Shown: positions 1 through 8,586, counted from the first letter of the stretch. The stretch: 41,749 nucleotides of DNA from Spirochaetaceae bacterium (GCA_017622235.1 JAGARN010000006.1:1-41749); one strand, 5' to 3'. The notes: generated by a model from the letters alone, not told the origin. Numbers and translations: made by a program.

Positions 1-1161
1 AACCTGCAACTGATATGAAATGTATTCGTTTGTATTTCTTATTATAACTGATTAATTTTTCTGGTCAACCTGCAACGTTATTACTTGGTTCATAAAGATT
101 AATCTGATTATAACTGATTAATTTTTCTGGTCAACCTGCAACTGAATTAGATTATATAAAACGTAGATTAAAATTATAACTGATTAATTTTTCTGGTCAA
201 CCTGCAACTCTGTCATGATTTCCTCCGTTTGAGATTTTATTATAACTGATTAATTTTTCTGGTCAACCTGCAACATGGCATATCAGCGTGTGTTCCGTGA
301 TTATATTATAACTGATTAATTTTTCTGGTCAACCTGCAACTAGGATGTCTATATATTTTTTAGGAGGTTCATTATAACTGATTAATTTTTCTGGTCAACC
401 TGCAACGTTTTAGGTGCTCTCCATACCGCTGGTTTGATTATAACTGATTAATTTTTCTGGTCAACCTGCAACTAAGGATACTTGTTCCTCCCACTGTTCC
501 TTATTATAACTGATTAATTTTTCTGGTCAACCTGCAACTGGTGTGTCTTCCGATACCTCTACAGTTACATTATAACTGATTAATTTTTCTGGTCAACCTG
601 CAACTTCTTTTTGTTTTTATGTTTTTAACGAGCAATTATAACTGATTAATTTTTCTGGTCAACCTGCAACGGATGATAAATACTTAAGCCCTAATCTTAA
701 ATTATAACTGATTAATTTTTCTGGTCAACCTGCAACTGAATATAACGGCAACTTTTCTTCAACAGAATTATAACTGATTAATTTTTCTGGTCAACCTGCA
801 ACTAACCTTACCAGCATTCTGCCTGTCGGTCGATTATAACTGATTAATTTTTCTGGTCAACCTGCAACTAGAAGTAAAAACGGAAAAGGCACAATGCAAT
901 TATAACTGATTAATTTTTCTGGTCAACCTGCAACTACTTGGAATGAAGTAGAAGAAATCCTTGCATTATAACTGATTAATTTTTCTGGTCAACCTGCAAC
1001 AGTGATTATATTAACGGCATATTAGATATAATTATAACTGATTAATTTTTCTGGTCAACCTGCAACATGGCAATAAGCGTATAATCCAACACGCTAATTA
1101 TAACTGATTAATTTTTCTGGTCAACCTGCAACTATATATACAATTAGATTAAAAAACTACG

Positions 1162-1196
1162 ATTATAACTGATTAATTTTTCTGGTAACCTGCAAC
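1162..1196 (-). repeat. Variant CRISPR repeat lacking one base
   Basis: This copy reads CTGGTAACC where all others read CTGGTCAACC on the plus strand, so it is 35 bp. The missing base lies inside the -35 hexamer of the repeat-borne promoter: at the same 16-bp spacing the hexamer becomes GTTACC instead of TTGACC. The spacer that this promoter would serve (1133-1161) is also one base short (29 nt). Confidence 0.9.
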
Positions 1197-2085
1197 ATAA
1201 ATTGATTTTTTAGTTTAAGATTTACAATTATAACTGATTAATTTTTCTGGTCAACCTGCAACCTCCCTTGTTTCCATCTCCAGAATCTCCACCATTATAA
1301 CTGATTAATTTTTCTGGTCAACCTGCAACGCTCTTGCTGTTCGCAATGTTGCTATTTCAATTATAACTGATTAATTTTTCTGGTCAACCTGCAACTCTAC
1401 TGCGTTTACTGCTGCCTATATGGATATTATAACTGATTAATTTTTCTGGTCAACCTGCAACTTCATGGAGGTTAATCAATGGATAAGTCTAATTATAACT
1501 GATTAATTTTTCTGGTCAACCTGCAACGTACTCTTTTAACCGAAATTATACTCGTGTATTATAACTGATTAATTTTTCTGGTCAACCTGCAACTGCGTAA
1601 TCCCAATCTTGATCAGCAAAAATATTATAACTGATTAATTTTTCTGGTCAACCTGCAACTCGGCTTTCTGTATTTGTTTTTCTATGTTGATTATAACTGA
1701 TTAATTTTTCTGGTCAACCTGCAACTCGTCAATATGGTGTTGACCCATCTTTTATATTATAACTGATTAATTTTTCTGGTCAACCTGCAACAATCAACAA
1801 ATTATGGAGCGCGAAGACACAATTATAACTGATTAATTTTTCTGGTCAACCTGCAACCCGAGCGTACAGAATTAGGTATGAAAGCTAATTATAACTGATT
1901 AATTTTTCTGGTCAACCTGCAACAATTAAAAGAATTGCTGATTATGGATTCAAATTATAACTGATTAATTTTTCTGGTCAACCTGCAACAACTTACAGAA
2001 GAAATAGAACTGTTTTTGAATTATAACTGATTAATTTTTCTGGTCAACCTGCAACCACTTGGTGGGAATGGCTAGCGACATTAAA

Positions 2086-2121
2086 ATTATAACTGATTAA
2101 TTTTTCTGGTCAACCTGCAAC
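2086..2121 (-). promoter_or_regulatory. Promoter embedded in each CRISPR repeat (rightmost full copy shown)
   Basis: On the minus strand the repeat contains TTGACC, a 16-bp gap, and TATAAT as its last six bases. This matches a sigma70 promoter at 11 of 12 hexamer positions. The start point would fall about 6-8 nt into the neighbouring spacer, giving a crRNA with about 22-24 nt of spacer. The same element recurs in all 31 other full-length or near full-length repeats except that the copy at 1162-1196 has a damaged -35. Known precedent: type II-C arrays of Neisseria and Campylobacter. Confidence 0.7.
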
Positions 2122-2151
2122 AAAATGATGACGAACTTGTTTGAACTTCAT

Positions 2152-2187
2152 ATTAAATTTCTACTGTTGAAATTGTTAGCCTAGGTA
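2152..2187 (-). repeat. Degenerate terminal CRISPR repeat (possible)
   Basis: The position directly after the 30-nt spacer 2122-2151 begins ATTA like a repeat and then diverges. On the minus strand it ends TTTAAT, preceded at 16 bp by CTAACA, so a weaker version of the repeat promoter may survive in the same geometry. Degenerate repeats commonly mark one end of an array. The identification rests mainly on position. Confidence 0.4.
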
Positions 2188-2333
2188 GTTTTAAGAAATC
2201 TTTTCTTTTTTTTCGGACATTTTATTTTACTGCTTACAGACCAAATAGCTGTTAGATATATTGTTGCGATATAATAAAAATAGTGTTACCCTATAAGTGA
2301 TGGTTTTATCAAATAAGAAATATTCGGTTGGAG
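2188..2333. other. Intergenic region between CRISPR array and antiporter gene
   Basis: No gene is visible. A TATAAT at 2270-2275 could be a -10 box for the downstream gene, but there is no convincing -35 at 16-18 bp. GTTACCCTATA at 2285-2295 recurs at 5009-5019 inside a terminator hairpin. Confidence 0.4.
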
Positions 2334-3839
2334 ATGGGATTGGAACGAAAGCAATTTTTTTTGGGGATAAAGTGTAATAGTGTTTTTAAGTTTTTTATTT
2401 CTTTTTTTTGCATACTTTTTTTTACCCTCTTTATTACTATATTTTTACCAAAACAAGACCTAATTCAAGGAAGCGTAAATATAGGACTTTTTTCGTTGAT
2501 TCCTGCAGGTTTTTTGATTGTATATATCTTTGTTACAAAGCGAATTTTAGAGGCTTTAATTTTAGCAACATTGATGTGTTTTGTTTTTTCAGATGGAACA
2601 AATTTTCTTTCAGCTTTTAATGAAGGATTAACATCTGTTTTATCAGAAGAAGATACAGTTTGGCTAATTATTGTATGTGGTTTAATGGGCAGTATAATCA
2701 AACTGATAGAAAAAACAGGAGGAAGTTTTGCTTTTGGTGATTTTGTTGCTCGACACGCAAAAACAAGAAAAGGTTCTTTGCTTTGGACATATCTTTTGGG
2801 GATAATAATTTTTATTGATGATTATTTGAATAGTTTGACAGTTGGTTCTTGTATGGCACCGATAACTGATAAGCACAAAGTTTCACGAGAAGAATTAACC
2901 TATATTGTAGATTCAACCGCAGCTCCAGTTTGTGTTTTAATTCCTATTTCAACTTGGGCAGTTTTTGCAAGTCGTTTATTTGTTGCTAATGGTCTTACAA
3001 CAGAAGAAAATGCTCTTGCATTTTTTGTAAAAACAATTCCATATAATTTTTATGCATGGGCTGCATTAATTATTGTCCTACTTTTGATTTTACGAATAAT
3101 TCCTCCTATTGGTCGTATGAAGGTTGCGGATGAGCGTGTGAAAAACGGTGGTCCTTTAGCTCCACTAGGCTCAGAAAAAATTGACATTCGTGGCAAAGAT
3201 GCAACACCAATACTTCATGGAAAAATGATAGATTTTGCATTGCCCATTGCTTGTTTGATTATTTCAACGATTCTTTGTGATGTTGATATGCAAAAGGGTG
3301 TTATTATTACGCTTGGTTTTATGTTTGTATTATATGTTGGGCGAGGGGTGATTTCGGCAAGTGAATTTGCAGATTACTGTGTGGAAGGGATAAAAAATAT
3401 GCTTTTACCTTTACTTTTGATGGTTTTAGCTTTTTTATTCAGCTATGCTAGCAACAGAATACAATTTACGCAAACAATTATTGATACCGTTTTTCCGGTG
3501 ATGAAAAACATTCCGCAACTGATGCCGTTGTTTATTTTTATTATCCTTGGCATAACAGAATTTATTACGGGAACAAATTGGGGGCTTTATATAATCGCAT
3601 TACCAATAGTGATTCCACTTTCTATTGCAGTGGGAACAAATACTCTGCTTTGTATAAGTGCAGTTTTATCAGCAGGAGTTTTTGGTAGTCATATTTGTTT
3701 TTATTCAGATGCAACAATTATAAGTTCTTCAGCGTGTGGTTGCGATAATTTTGAGCACGGACTTTCTCAAATGCCATATGGTTTTATTGGTGCTTTTTTT
3801 GCAATAATTATGTTTACGATTGCAGGTTTTGTAATGTAA
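2334..3839 (+). CDS. nhaC: Na+/H+ antiporter, NhaC family
   Basis: Inner-membrane secondary transporter of about 501 residues, expected to exchange protons for sodium (some relatives exchange organic substrates). The sequence is dominated by hydrophobic membrane segments. The region around residues 140-200 carries the family signature FIDDYLNSLTVGS, followed by TDKHKVSREELTYIVDSTAAP and PISTW, typical of the NhaC/ion-transporter superfamily. The start is uncertain. TTG 2328, ATG 2334 and TTG 2341 are all in frame; ATG 2334 has GGAG directly adjacent, whereas TTG 2341 has the same GGAG at a better 7-nt spacing. The gene stands alone and converges on the DUF362 gene with an 8-bp gap. No clear terminator follows. 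Substrate is not certain from sequence. Confidence 0.88.
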   Translation: MGLERKQFFLGIKCNSVFKFFISFFCILFFTLFITIFLPKQDLIQGSVNIGLFSLIPAGFLIVYIFVTKRILEALILATLMCFVFSDGTNFLSAFNEGLTSVLSEEDTVWLIIVCGLMGSIIKLIEKTGGSFAFGDFVARHAKTRKGSLLWTYLLGIIIFIDDYLNSLTVGSCMAPITDKHKVSREELTYIVDSTAAPVCVLIPISTWAVFASRLFVANGLTTEENALAFFVKTIPYNFYAWAALIIVLLLILRIIPPIGRMKVADERVKNGGPLAPLGSEKIDIRGKDATPILHGKMIDFALPIACLIISTILCDVDMQKGVIITLGFMFVLYVGRGVISASEFADYCVEGIKNMLLPLLLMVLAFLFSYASNRIQFTQTIIDTVFPVMKNIPQLMPLFIFIILGITEFITGTNWGLYIIALPIVIPLSIAVGTNTLLCISAVLSAGVFGSHICFYSDATIISSSACGCDNFEHGLSQMPYGFIGAFFAIIMFTIAGFVM

Positions 3840-3847
3840 TAATGTGG

Positions 3848-4978
3848 CTAAAAACGCCCCAATGTTATTGCTTCTACAGGGCAAATTTCATGGCAACAGT
3901 AACAACGCAAACATTGACTCCGTTGTATTTGTATGTGTGATTTGCTACCATTTTTGTTTACAGCAAAGCTTAGTATTTTGGGTGGACATATTTCTATACA
4001 CTTGCCACATTTGATGCATCGTTTTTTGTCAAAATGGGGATTGCGTTCAAAAATTAATCTAGCAAGCGAATCCACAAAAGGTGGTAACATTTTTCCAAGA
4101 CTATGGGCAGTTGCTTTTAAGTGTACTGCCTTGAAAGTAGAACATTTAATTTCTTCAAAGTTGCAACCTACAAGTTGAATTTCATCCTCGGAGTTTAACC
4201 ATATTTTCCTTTCCATAGCATCATTCAGATTAGGAACTTCTGTAGGGTTGTAACCTGCTGCTCTAGCACAAATCCAATCGAGAGCTAAAATATTTGTAGA
4301 AGCAGCTAGAAAATTCATAGATATGGGATTTCCGTTCCCTGGACCACCTGGGCCGTCCATTCCAACAATAGCATCCATTATTGCATATTGAGCTTTGGCT
4401 GCGATATTCAAATCTGTTAGATATGTTGCAAAGTCTTTTTTATTTGGGAATCTATAATGCATTTGAGCTTTTTTTAGTCCTACTACAAGTCCAAATAAAT
4501 TTTTCATAGCACCTGTATATGCCATAAGTTGATGGCTTTTAAGTTTAGCTACAGAAACAATAATATCTGCTTGTGCGAATGGTTCTGCAAATGCAAAATT
4601 GTGAGCAAGTTTTGCTTGTGGAGCAGAAATGTTTACCTCTTTAGAGAAATCTGCCCAGATGCCACCATTTTGAATAACTTGTTCGTACATACCTGTTGTT
4701 TTTGCAGCAAAAGTAGAAGCAGCTGTAGCAGGTGATTCGCCAACTATAACTTTTGTTGCTCCAAGTTCTATAAAGCATTTAACAACTGCACCTACAACAA
4801 CAGGATGTGTACAAACGGCTGCTTCTGGTTTTTTGGGTGAAAGAATATTCGGTTTTATTAGAACAGTTTTTCCGCTAACATTTGGTGGTGGTGATAATTC
4901 TATCAATTTTTTTACGGCATTATAAACAGATTCAACATTGTAGGAATTACATTTTTGTATAGCAACTGTTTTTTTCAT
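3848..4978 (-). CDS. DUF362 domain protein with two C-terminal 4Fe-4S clusters
   Basis: Protein of 376 residues. Residues 1-300 match the DUF362 family (KPNILSPKKPEAAVCTHP near the N terminus, VSVAKLKSHQL and TGAMKNLFGL in the middle). The C terminus has two ferredoxin motifs, CIKCGKCIEICPPK and CLRCYCCHEICPVEA, which should bind two [4Fe-4S] clusters. Role: a cytoplasmic iron-sulfur protein, presumably redox; the DUF362 family has no settled function. ATG 4978 is chosen over in-frame TTG 4990 because GAGGG lies 5-6 nt upstream. A terminator-like hairpin (5001-5035) lies only 22 nt upstream of this start, so the gene either reads through that hairpin or has a promoter overlapping it. Confidence 0.9.
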   Translation of the reverse strand: MKKTVAIQKCNSYNVESVYNAVKKLIELSPPPNVSGKTVLIKPNILSPKKPEAAVCTHPVVVGAVVKCFIELGATKVIVGESPATAASTFAAKTTGMYEQVIQNGGIWADFSKEVNISAPQAKLAHNFAFAEPFAQADIIVSVAKLKSHQLMAYTGAMKNLFGLVVGLKKAQMHYRFPNKKDFATYLTDLNIAAKAQYAIMDAIVGMDGPGGPGNGNPISMNFLAASTNILALDWICARAAGYNPTEVPNLNDAMERKIWLNSEDEIQLVGCNFEEIKCSTFKAVHLKATAHSLGKMLPPFVDSLARLIFERNPHFDKKRCIKCGKCIEICPPKILSFAVNKNGSKSHIQIQRSQCLRCYCCHEICPVEAITLGRF

Positions 4979-5000
4979 TAGAGCCCTCAATTACTCAAAA

Positions 5001-5035
5001 AAAAGAGAGTTACCCTATAGGTGTAACTCTCTTTT
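5001..5035 (-). terminator. Intrinsic terminator after the EF-G/RecA-like operon
   Basis: A perfect 13-bp inverted repeat (AAAAGAGAGTTAC at 5001-5013 and its complement at 5023-5035) with a 9-nt loop. On the minus strand the stem runs into an eight-T tract. It lies 13 bp after the stop of the RecA-like gene. Because only 22 nt separate it from the DUF362 start, it may act as an attenuator rather than a full stop. Confidence 0.8.
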
Positions 5036-5047
5036 TCGGCTAACTCC

Positions 5048-5728
5048 TTATTTTTCCGCAATTAACAACGTTTTTGAATCTAGTTTAAGACCAGAAACTT
5101 TTATAGCAGAATCACGTAATTTCGGAATAACAATTTCTATTACGTCAGTTTTTGGTTGCAAACTTGCAACAATGTCAAAAAAAGCTAAAAGAGAAGAATC
5201 AACCATATCAGAAAGTTTTTCTGCATCAGAAGTTGCACTAAACCAAATTGTAATTCCCGCTTCTTTTGCATAATCCGCCATAACTTTTAGGTCATCAGCA
5301 GAAATCTTGGCAAGGTCAATTCCGTCAACAACCATGCAAGAAGTTGAAATACCTCCTTGAGCAAGGGCTTTTACAGTATTAATAACCTGTGGCAAAGAAA
5401 CAGTGTCTTGGTTAAAGTTCAAAATAATGCGTTTATGAACTAATTCGCTGACCTGTTCTGTGATGTTGTTGATGTTTTTCTTTTTTGCAATCTCTGTAAA
5501 AATATCTTGATACCAAGAAATCACGTTAGAAGATTGCTGGTCAAAAGAAACATGAACAATTTGCTTATCCTGCAAAAGAGTATCAACACCGAACTGTACA
5601 AGAACAGATGTCTTTCCAAGACCTTTTTTTGCAGTTAAAAGACCCATCTCGCCAGCCTTTAATCCACCTCCAGTTGCTTTGTCGAAACAACGGATAGGGC
5701 TACGTTCAAAAAGTTCATCCTTAATCAT
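5048..5728 (-). CDS. RecA/RadA/KaiC-like P-loop ATPase, unknown role
   Basis: Protein of 226 residues with a single RecA-type ATPase domain. Walker A is AKKGLGKTS around residues 33-41. A Walker B-like strand, CMVVDGIDL, is near residue 132. The segment LLQDKQIVHVSFDQ resembles the strand and catalytic region of RadA/DnaB-like proteins. No zinc finger, Lon-like or DNA-binding domain is visible, so it is shorter than RadA and DnaB. It lies 9 nt after the EF-G stop; its ribosome-binding site (AAGGAGG) overlaps that stop, so the two genes are almost certainly co-transcribed. A link to translation is suggested by position only. A housekeeping regulator or assembly ATPase are alternatives. Confidence 0.75.
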   Translation of the reverse strand: MIKDELFERSPIRCFDKATGGGLKAGEMGLLTAKKGLGKTSVLVQFGVDTLLQDKQIVHVSFDQQSSNVISWYQDIFTEIAKKKNINNITEQVSELVHKRIILNFNQDTVSLPQVINTVKALAQGGISTSCMVVDGIDLAKISADDLKVMADYAKEAGITIWFSATSDAEKLSDMVDSSLLAFFDIVASLQPKTDVIEIVIPKLRDSAIKVSGLKLDSKTLLIAEK

Positions 5729-5737
5729 GATTCCTCC

Positions 5738-7828
5738 TTATTTATTCTGCTCTTTCTTGCGTTTTTCCTCATATTCTTTAATGAGGGTATCTGCAATACT
5801 ATTAGGTACTTTACCATATTTCAAGAATTCCATGGAGAATTCTGCTTTTCCCTGAGTCAGAGAACGAAGAACTGTGGAAAAACCGAACATTTCGCTCAGT
5901 GGAACTTCAGCTTCTACACGAGAAAAGTTTCCATCTTCTGTAGAAGAAACAATAATACCACGGCGTTGGTTTATTACGGCAAAGATGTTTCCCTGGAACT
6001 CAGTAGGTCCTTCGATGGAAACTTTCATGATTGGTTCAAGAATAACGGGTTTTGCTTTACTATAAGCTTCTCTGAAGGCACCTTGAGCTGCAACTTGGAA
6101 TGCAATATCAGAAGAGTCTACAGGGTGATACTGACCGTCATTGATTGTACATTTTACACCAACAATAGGGAATCCAATAAGGGAACCTTTGTTCATAGAA
6201 GCACGGAAACCTTTGTCGCAAGACGGTATATATTCGTTAGGAATTACACCACCTTTAATAGCGTCTACAAACTCGTAATCTTTGTCTTCTAGAGGTTCCA
6301 TAAAACCAGCGACACGTCCGTACTGACCAGAACCACCTGTTTGTTTTTTGTGTGTATAGTTAAACTCTGCACGCTGAGTGATAGATTCCCGGTAAGCAAC
6401 CTGTGGCATACCTGTTTCAACTTCACACTTGTACTCACGACGCATACGCTCAATGTAAACGTCCAAATGCAACTCGCCCATACCCTTAATGATTGTCTGA
6501 TTTGATTCAGGGTCAACATAGGTTTGGAAAGTTGGGTCTTCTTTTGTAAATCGGTTAAGAGCCTTTGCCATCTGGTCAGCAGATTTTTTATCCTTTGGCG
6601 TAATTGCCAAAGAAATAACCGGTTCTGGCACAAACATACTGGTCATAGCATAGTTAAGACCATCGCTACAGAATGTGTCGCCAGAAGCACAGTCTATGCC
6701 AAAAAGTGCAACAATGTCGCCAGGAACACCTTCGTTAATGTCTTCCATGCTAGCTGAGTTCATGCGAACAAGACGACCAACTTTAAACTTTTTGTGGGAA
6801 CGTGTGTTATAAAGTTCAGCACCTTTTTTTAGGCAACCTTGATAAACACGTACATAGGTCAACTGTCCGTACTGACCGTCTTCCAATTTAAATCCTAGAG
6901 CAACACAGGGTTTGTCTGGGTCGCAAGTGAGTTCAACTTGTTCTTCGTTTTTGTCCAAGTTTAAGGCAAAGTTCTTTACTTCTGATGGATCTGGTAAATA
7001 GCTTACAACACCATCTAACAAAGGCTGGATACCTTTATTCTTGTATGCAGAACCACAGAATACAGGAACAAATTGTTCTGACAATGTTCCTTTGCGGATG
7101 GCGGTTTTAATCATTTCTTCTGAAGGGTTGCCTTCGAGAACTGCTTCCATAAGTTCATCACTAAACATAGAAGCTGCTTCGAGCAATTCTTCTCTGTACT
7201 TTTCTGCCTCATCTACAAGGTGAGCAGGAATTTCGGCTACACGAATCTCTGTTCCACTGTCGCCTTCAAAGTACATTGCTTTCATTGTTATTAAGTCAAC
7301 AACGCCTTCTAACTTGTCTTCAAGACCGATGGGTATTTGCATCATGTATGCATTTAAACCTAGTTTTTCACGAAGTTGCATACGTACTTTAAACGGATTT
7401 GCACCAGTACGATCGCATTTGTTTACGAAGGCAATACGAGGAACATGATAGCGTTTAAGCTGACGGTCAACAGTAATAGATTGTGATTGAACGCCACCAA
7501 CAGAACATAGAACAAGAATAGCTCCGTCCAATACACGCAAGGAGCGTTCTACTTCTACCGTAAAGTCAACGTGACCGGGGGTATCAATTACGTTGATGGT
7601 ATAATCTTTCCATTGAACCTGTGTTGATGCAGACTGGATTGTAATACCTCGTTCTCTTTCCAGTTCCATATTATCCATAACAGCACCAACACCATCTTTT
7701 CCACGTACTTCGTGAATGGCATGAATCTTGTCGCAATAAAACAAGATGCGTTCAGACAAAGTTGTCTTGCCTGAGTCGATGTGTGCGCTGATACCGATAT
7801 TCCTCATTTTGGAAATATCAAAGCTCAT
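5738..7828 (-). CDS. fusA: Elongation factor G, spirochaete/mitochondrial EFG1 type
   Basis: Translational GTPase of 696 residues that drives tRNA-mRNA translocation on the ribosome. G1 is AHIDSGKTT near residue 16, followed by [20 protein letters not shown] (switch I), DTPGH (G3), NKCD (G4) and [10 protein letters not shown] (G5). Domains II-V follow in normal order. The G1 form [10 protein letters not shown] and the GAVMD.MELER stretch match mitochondrial EFG1 and spirochaetal spdEFG proteins rather than ordinary bacterial EF-G. Spirochaetes typically have a second EF-G for ribosome recycling, so this copy is probably the translocase. ATG 7828 is chosen over TTG 7846 because GAGAGG precedes it. 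The promoter at 7881-7909 fits. Confidence 0.95.
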   Translation of the reverse strand: MSFDISKMRNIGISAHIDSGKTTLSERILFYCDKIHAIHEVRGKDGVGAVMDNMELERERGITIQSASTQVQWKDYTINVIDTPGHVDFTVEVERSLRVLDGAILVLCSVGGVQSQSITVDRQLKRYHVPRIAFVNKCDRTGANPFKVRMQLREKLGLNAYMMQIPIGLEDKLEGVVDLITMKAMYFEGDSGTEIRVAEIPAHLVDEAEKYREELLEAASMFSDELMEAVLEGNPSEEMIKTAIRKGTLSEQFVPVFCGSAYKNKGIQPLLDGVVSYLPDPSEVKNFALNLDKNEEQVELTCDPDKPCVALGFKLEDGQYGQLTYVRVYQGCLKKGAELYNTRSHKKFKVGRLVRMNSASMEDINEGVPGDIVALFGIDCASGDTFCSDGLNYAMTSMFVPEPVISLAITPKDKKSADQMAKALNRFTKEDPTFQTYVDPESNQTIIKGMGELHLDVYIERMRREYKCEVETGMPQVAYRESITQRAEFNYTHKKQTGGSGQYGRVAGFMEPLEDKDYEFVDAIKGGVIPNEYIPSCDKGFRASMNKGSLIGFPIVGVKCTINDGQYHPVDSSDIAFQVAAQGAFREAYSKAKPVILEPIMKVSIEGPTEFQGNIFAVINQRRGIIVSSTEDGNFSRVEAEVPLSEMFGFSTVLRSLTQGKAEFSMEFLKYGKVPNSIADTLIKEYEEKRKKEQNK

Positions 7829-7880
7829 TTTGTATCTACCTCTCAAAAATAGTTTGCAAAAATAAAAAAAGTGTTAGGAT

Positions 7881-7909
7881 AGTTTACTGAAAAACTTTGA
7901 TAGTATCAA
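7881..7909 (-). promoter_or_regulatory. Predicted sigma70 promoter for the EF-G operon
   Basis: On the minus strand TTGATA (7909-7904), a 17-bp gap, then TAAACT (7886-7881). The start point would be near 7874, giving a leader of about 45 nt before ATG 7828. Confidence 0.45.
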
Positions 7910-7998
7910 GGGGCATAAAATATTATGTAAAATACTTATGCTGCGTGTTACAAGTGAAAAATGCTGTTGATTTTTTTTATTAATGGCATTGAACGATA

Positions 7999-8047
7999 TT
8001 GGCGGTGGTAGACTAATGTGTAGGAGTTTTTATCATCCCACCGCCAA
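7999..8047. repeat. GC-rich inverted repeat downstream of the PepSY-like gene
   Basis: TTGGCGGTGG at 7999-8008 is perfectly complementary to CCACCGCCAA at 8038-8047, with a 29-nt loop. It directly follows the stop of the PepSY-like gene, so it could stabilise or end that transcript. There is no T tract on either side, so it is not a canonical intrinsic terminator. Confidence 0.6.
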
Positions 8048-8053
8048 AAGGGA

Positions 8054-8476
8054 TTATTTATCCCAGTCTTTGCTTACAAAGCTACCATCTTTAGCAAAAA
8101 CAATTTCCCAGTTATTTGCTAATTTTACTTCGTAGCTGTTTGCATTGTTCTCTATTTCCAAAATATTTGTTTCTGGATACAAAGAAATAAGGTAATTAGT
8201 AGCCCTTGAAGGCAGTAAATTTGCAGGAACGGATATTAAGCTTTTTACAGCCTCCCAATTCCCTTTTCTATCAAAGTCTACTTCTGTGTTGTTGCTTAGC
8301 ATAACTTCAAATTCATTACGGTCTGATTCGACAGAGGCTACAGTTAGCCCTGGAAAAGATGCTTCCAGAAAATCTAAAGCTGCCTGTGGTAAAGAATTTG
8401 TGCTGTCAGAAGAATCTGCACTTGCACCAAACAACAGAGTTGTTGCCAATAAACCAATGGCAAAGAGTTTTTTCAT
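8054..8476 (-). CDS. Exported PepSY-like domain protein
   Basis: Protein of 140 residues with an N-terminal signal peptide (MKKLFAIGLLATTLLFGASA, cleavage predicted after ASA). The mature part has two related halves with the pattern of PepSY-like (BLIP-fold) repeats: FLEASFPGLTVASVE...FEVMLSNNTEVDFDRKGNW and YLISLYPETNILEIE...YEVKLANNWEIVFAKDGSF. It should be periplasmic or surface-exposed. Related proteins are often assigned inhibitor or ligand-binding roles, but no specific function can be given. It stands alone, with GGGAG 7 nt before the ATG. It is divergent from nfnAB, and a small palindrome lies in its 5' leader. Confidence 0.8.
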   Translation of the reverse strand: MKKLFAIGLLATTLLFGASADSSDSTNSLPQAALDFLEASFPGLTVASVESDRNEFEVMLSNNTEVDFDRKGNWEAVKSLISVPANLLPSRATNYLISLYPETNILEIENNANSYEVKLANNWEIVFAKDGSFVSKDWDK

Positions 8477-8502
8477 TTTTAATCTCCCTTGTAAAGTTTT
8501 GG

Positions 8503-8518
8503 AAACAATTTTGTTTCA
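8503..8518. promoter_or_regulatory. Palindrome in leader of the PepSY-like gene
   Basis: GAAACA and TGTTTC arms of 6 bp separated by ATTT, 27 bp upstream of ATG 8476. A TATACT (minus strand, about 8527-8532) just upstream could be the -10 box, which would place the palindrome as an operator or leader hairpin. The -35 is not clear. Confidence 0.35.
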
Positions 8519-8586
8519 CATAGTAAAGTATAGTCTTTTAGTTTTTTAAAAGCACGTTTTACGAGGGAACATTTCGTAACAATTCA

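Larger units (their letters stand above)
1..2151 (-). CRISPR. CRISPR array, probably type II-C, truncated at left edge
   Basis: A partial repeat (1-10) is followed by 32 full repeats (first 41-76, last 2086-2121) and 33 spacers. Repeats are 36 bp, starting ATTATAACTG and ending AACCTGCAAC on the plus strand; spacers are 30 nt except 1133-1161 (29) and 1263-1293 (31). Repeats are identical apart from one 35-bp copy at 1162-1196. Read on the minus strand the repeat starts GTTGCAG and ends TATAAT, resembling the Neisseria type II-C repeat, which starts GTTGTAG and ends with a -10 box. crRNA is therefore inferred to be transcribed from the minus strand, toward the left edge. No cas gene and no anti-repeat of a tracrRNA was noticed in the window, so type is inferred from the repeat only. 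Spacer origin cannot be judged here. Confidence 0.97.

Noticed and set aside
2152..2330. tracrRNA or leader sequence next to the array
   Set aside because: No stretch complementary to the repeat was found in this gap, so nothing supports a tracrRNA here.
5023..5035. Plus-strand role for the hairpin at 5001-5035
   Set aside because: No plus-strand gene reads into it; nhaC ends at 3839 and the genes between are on the minus strand.
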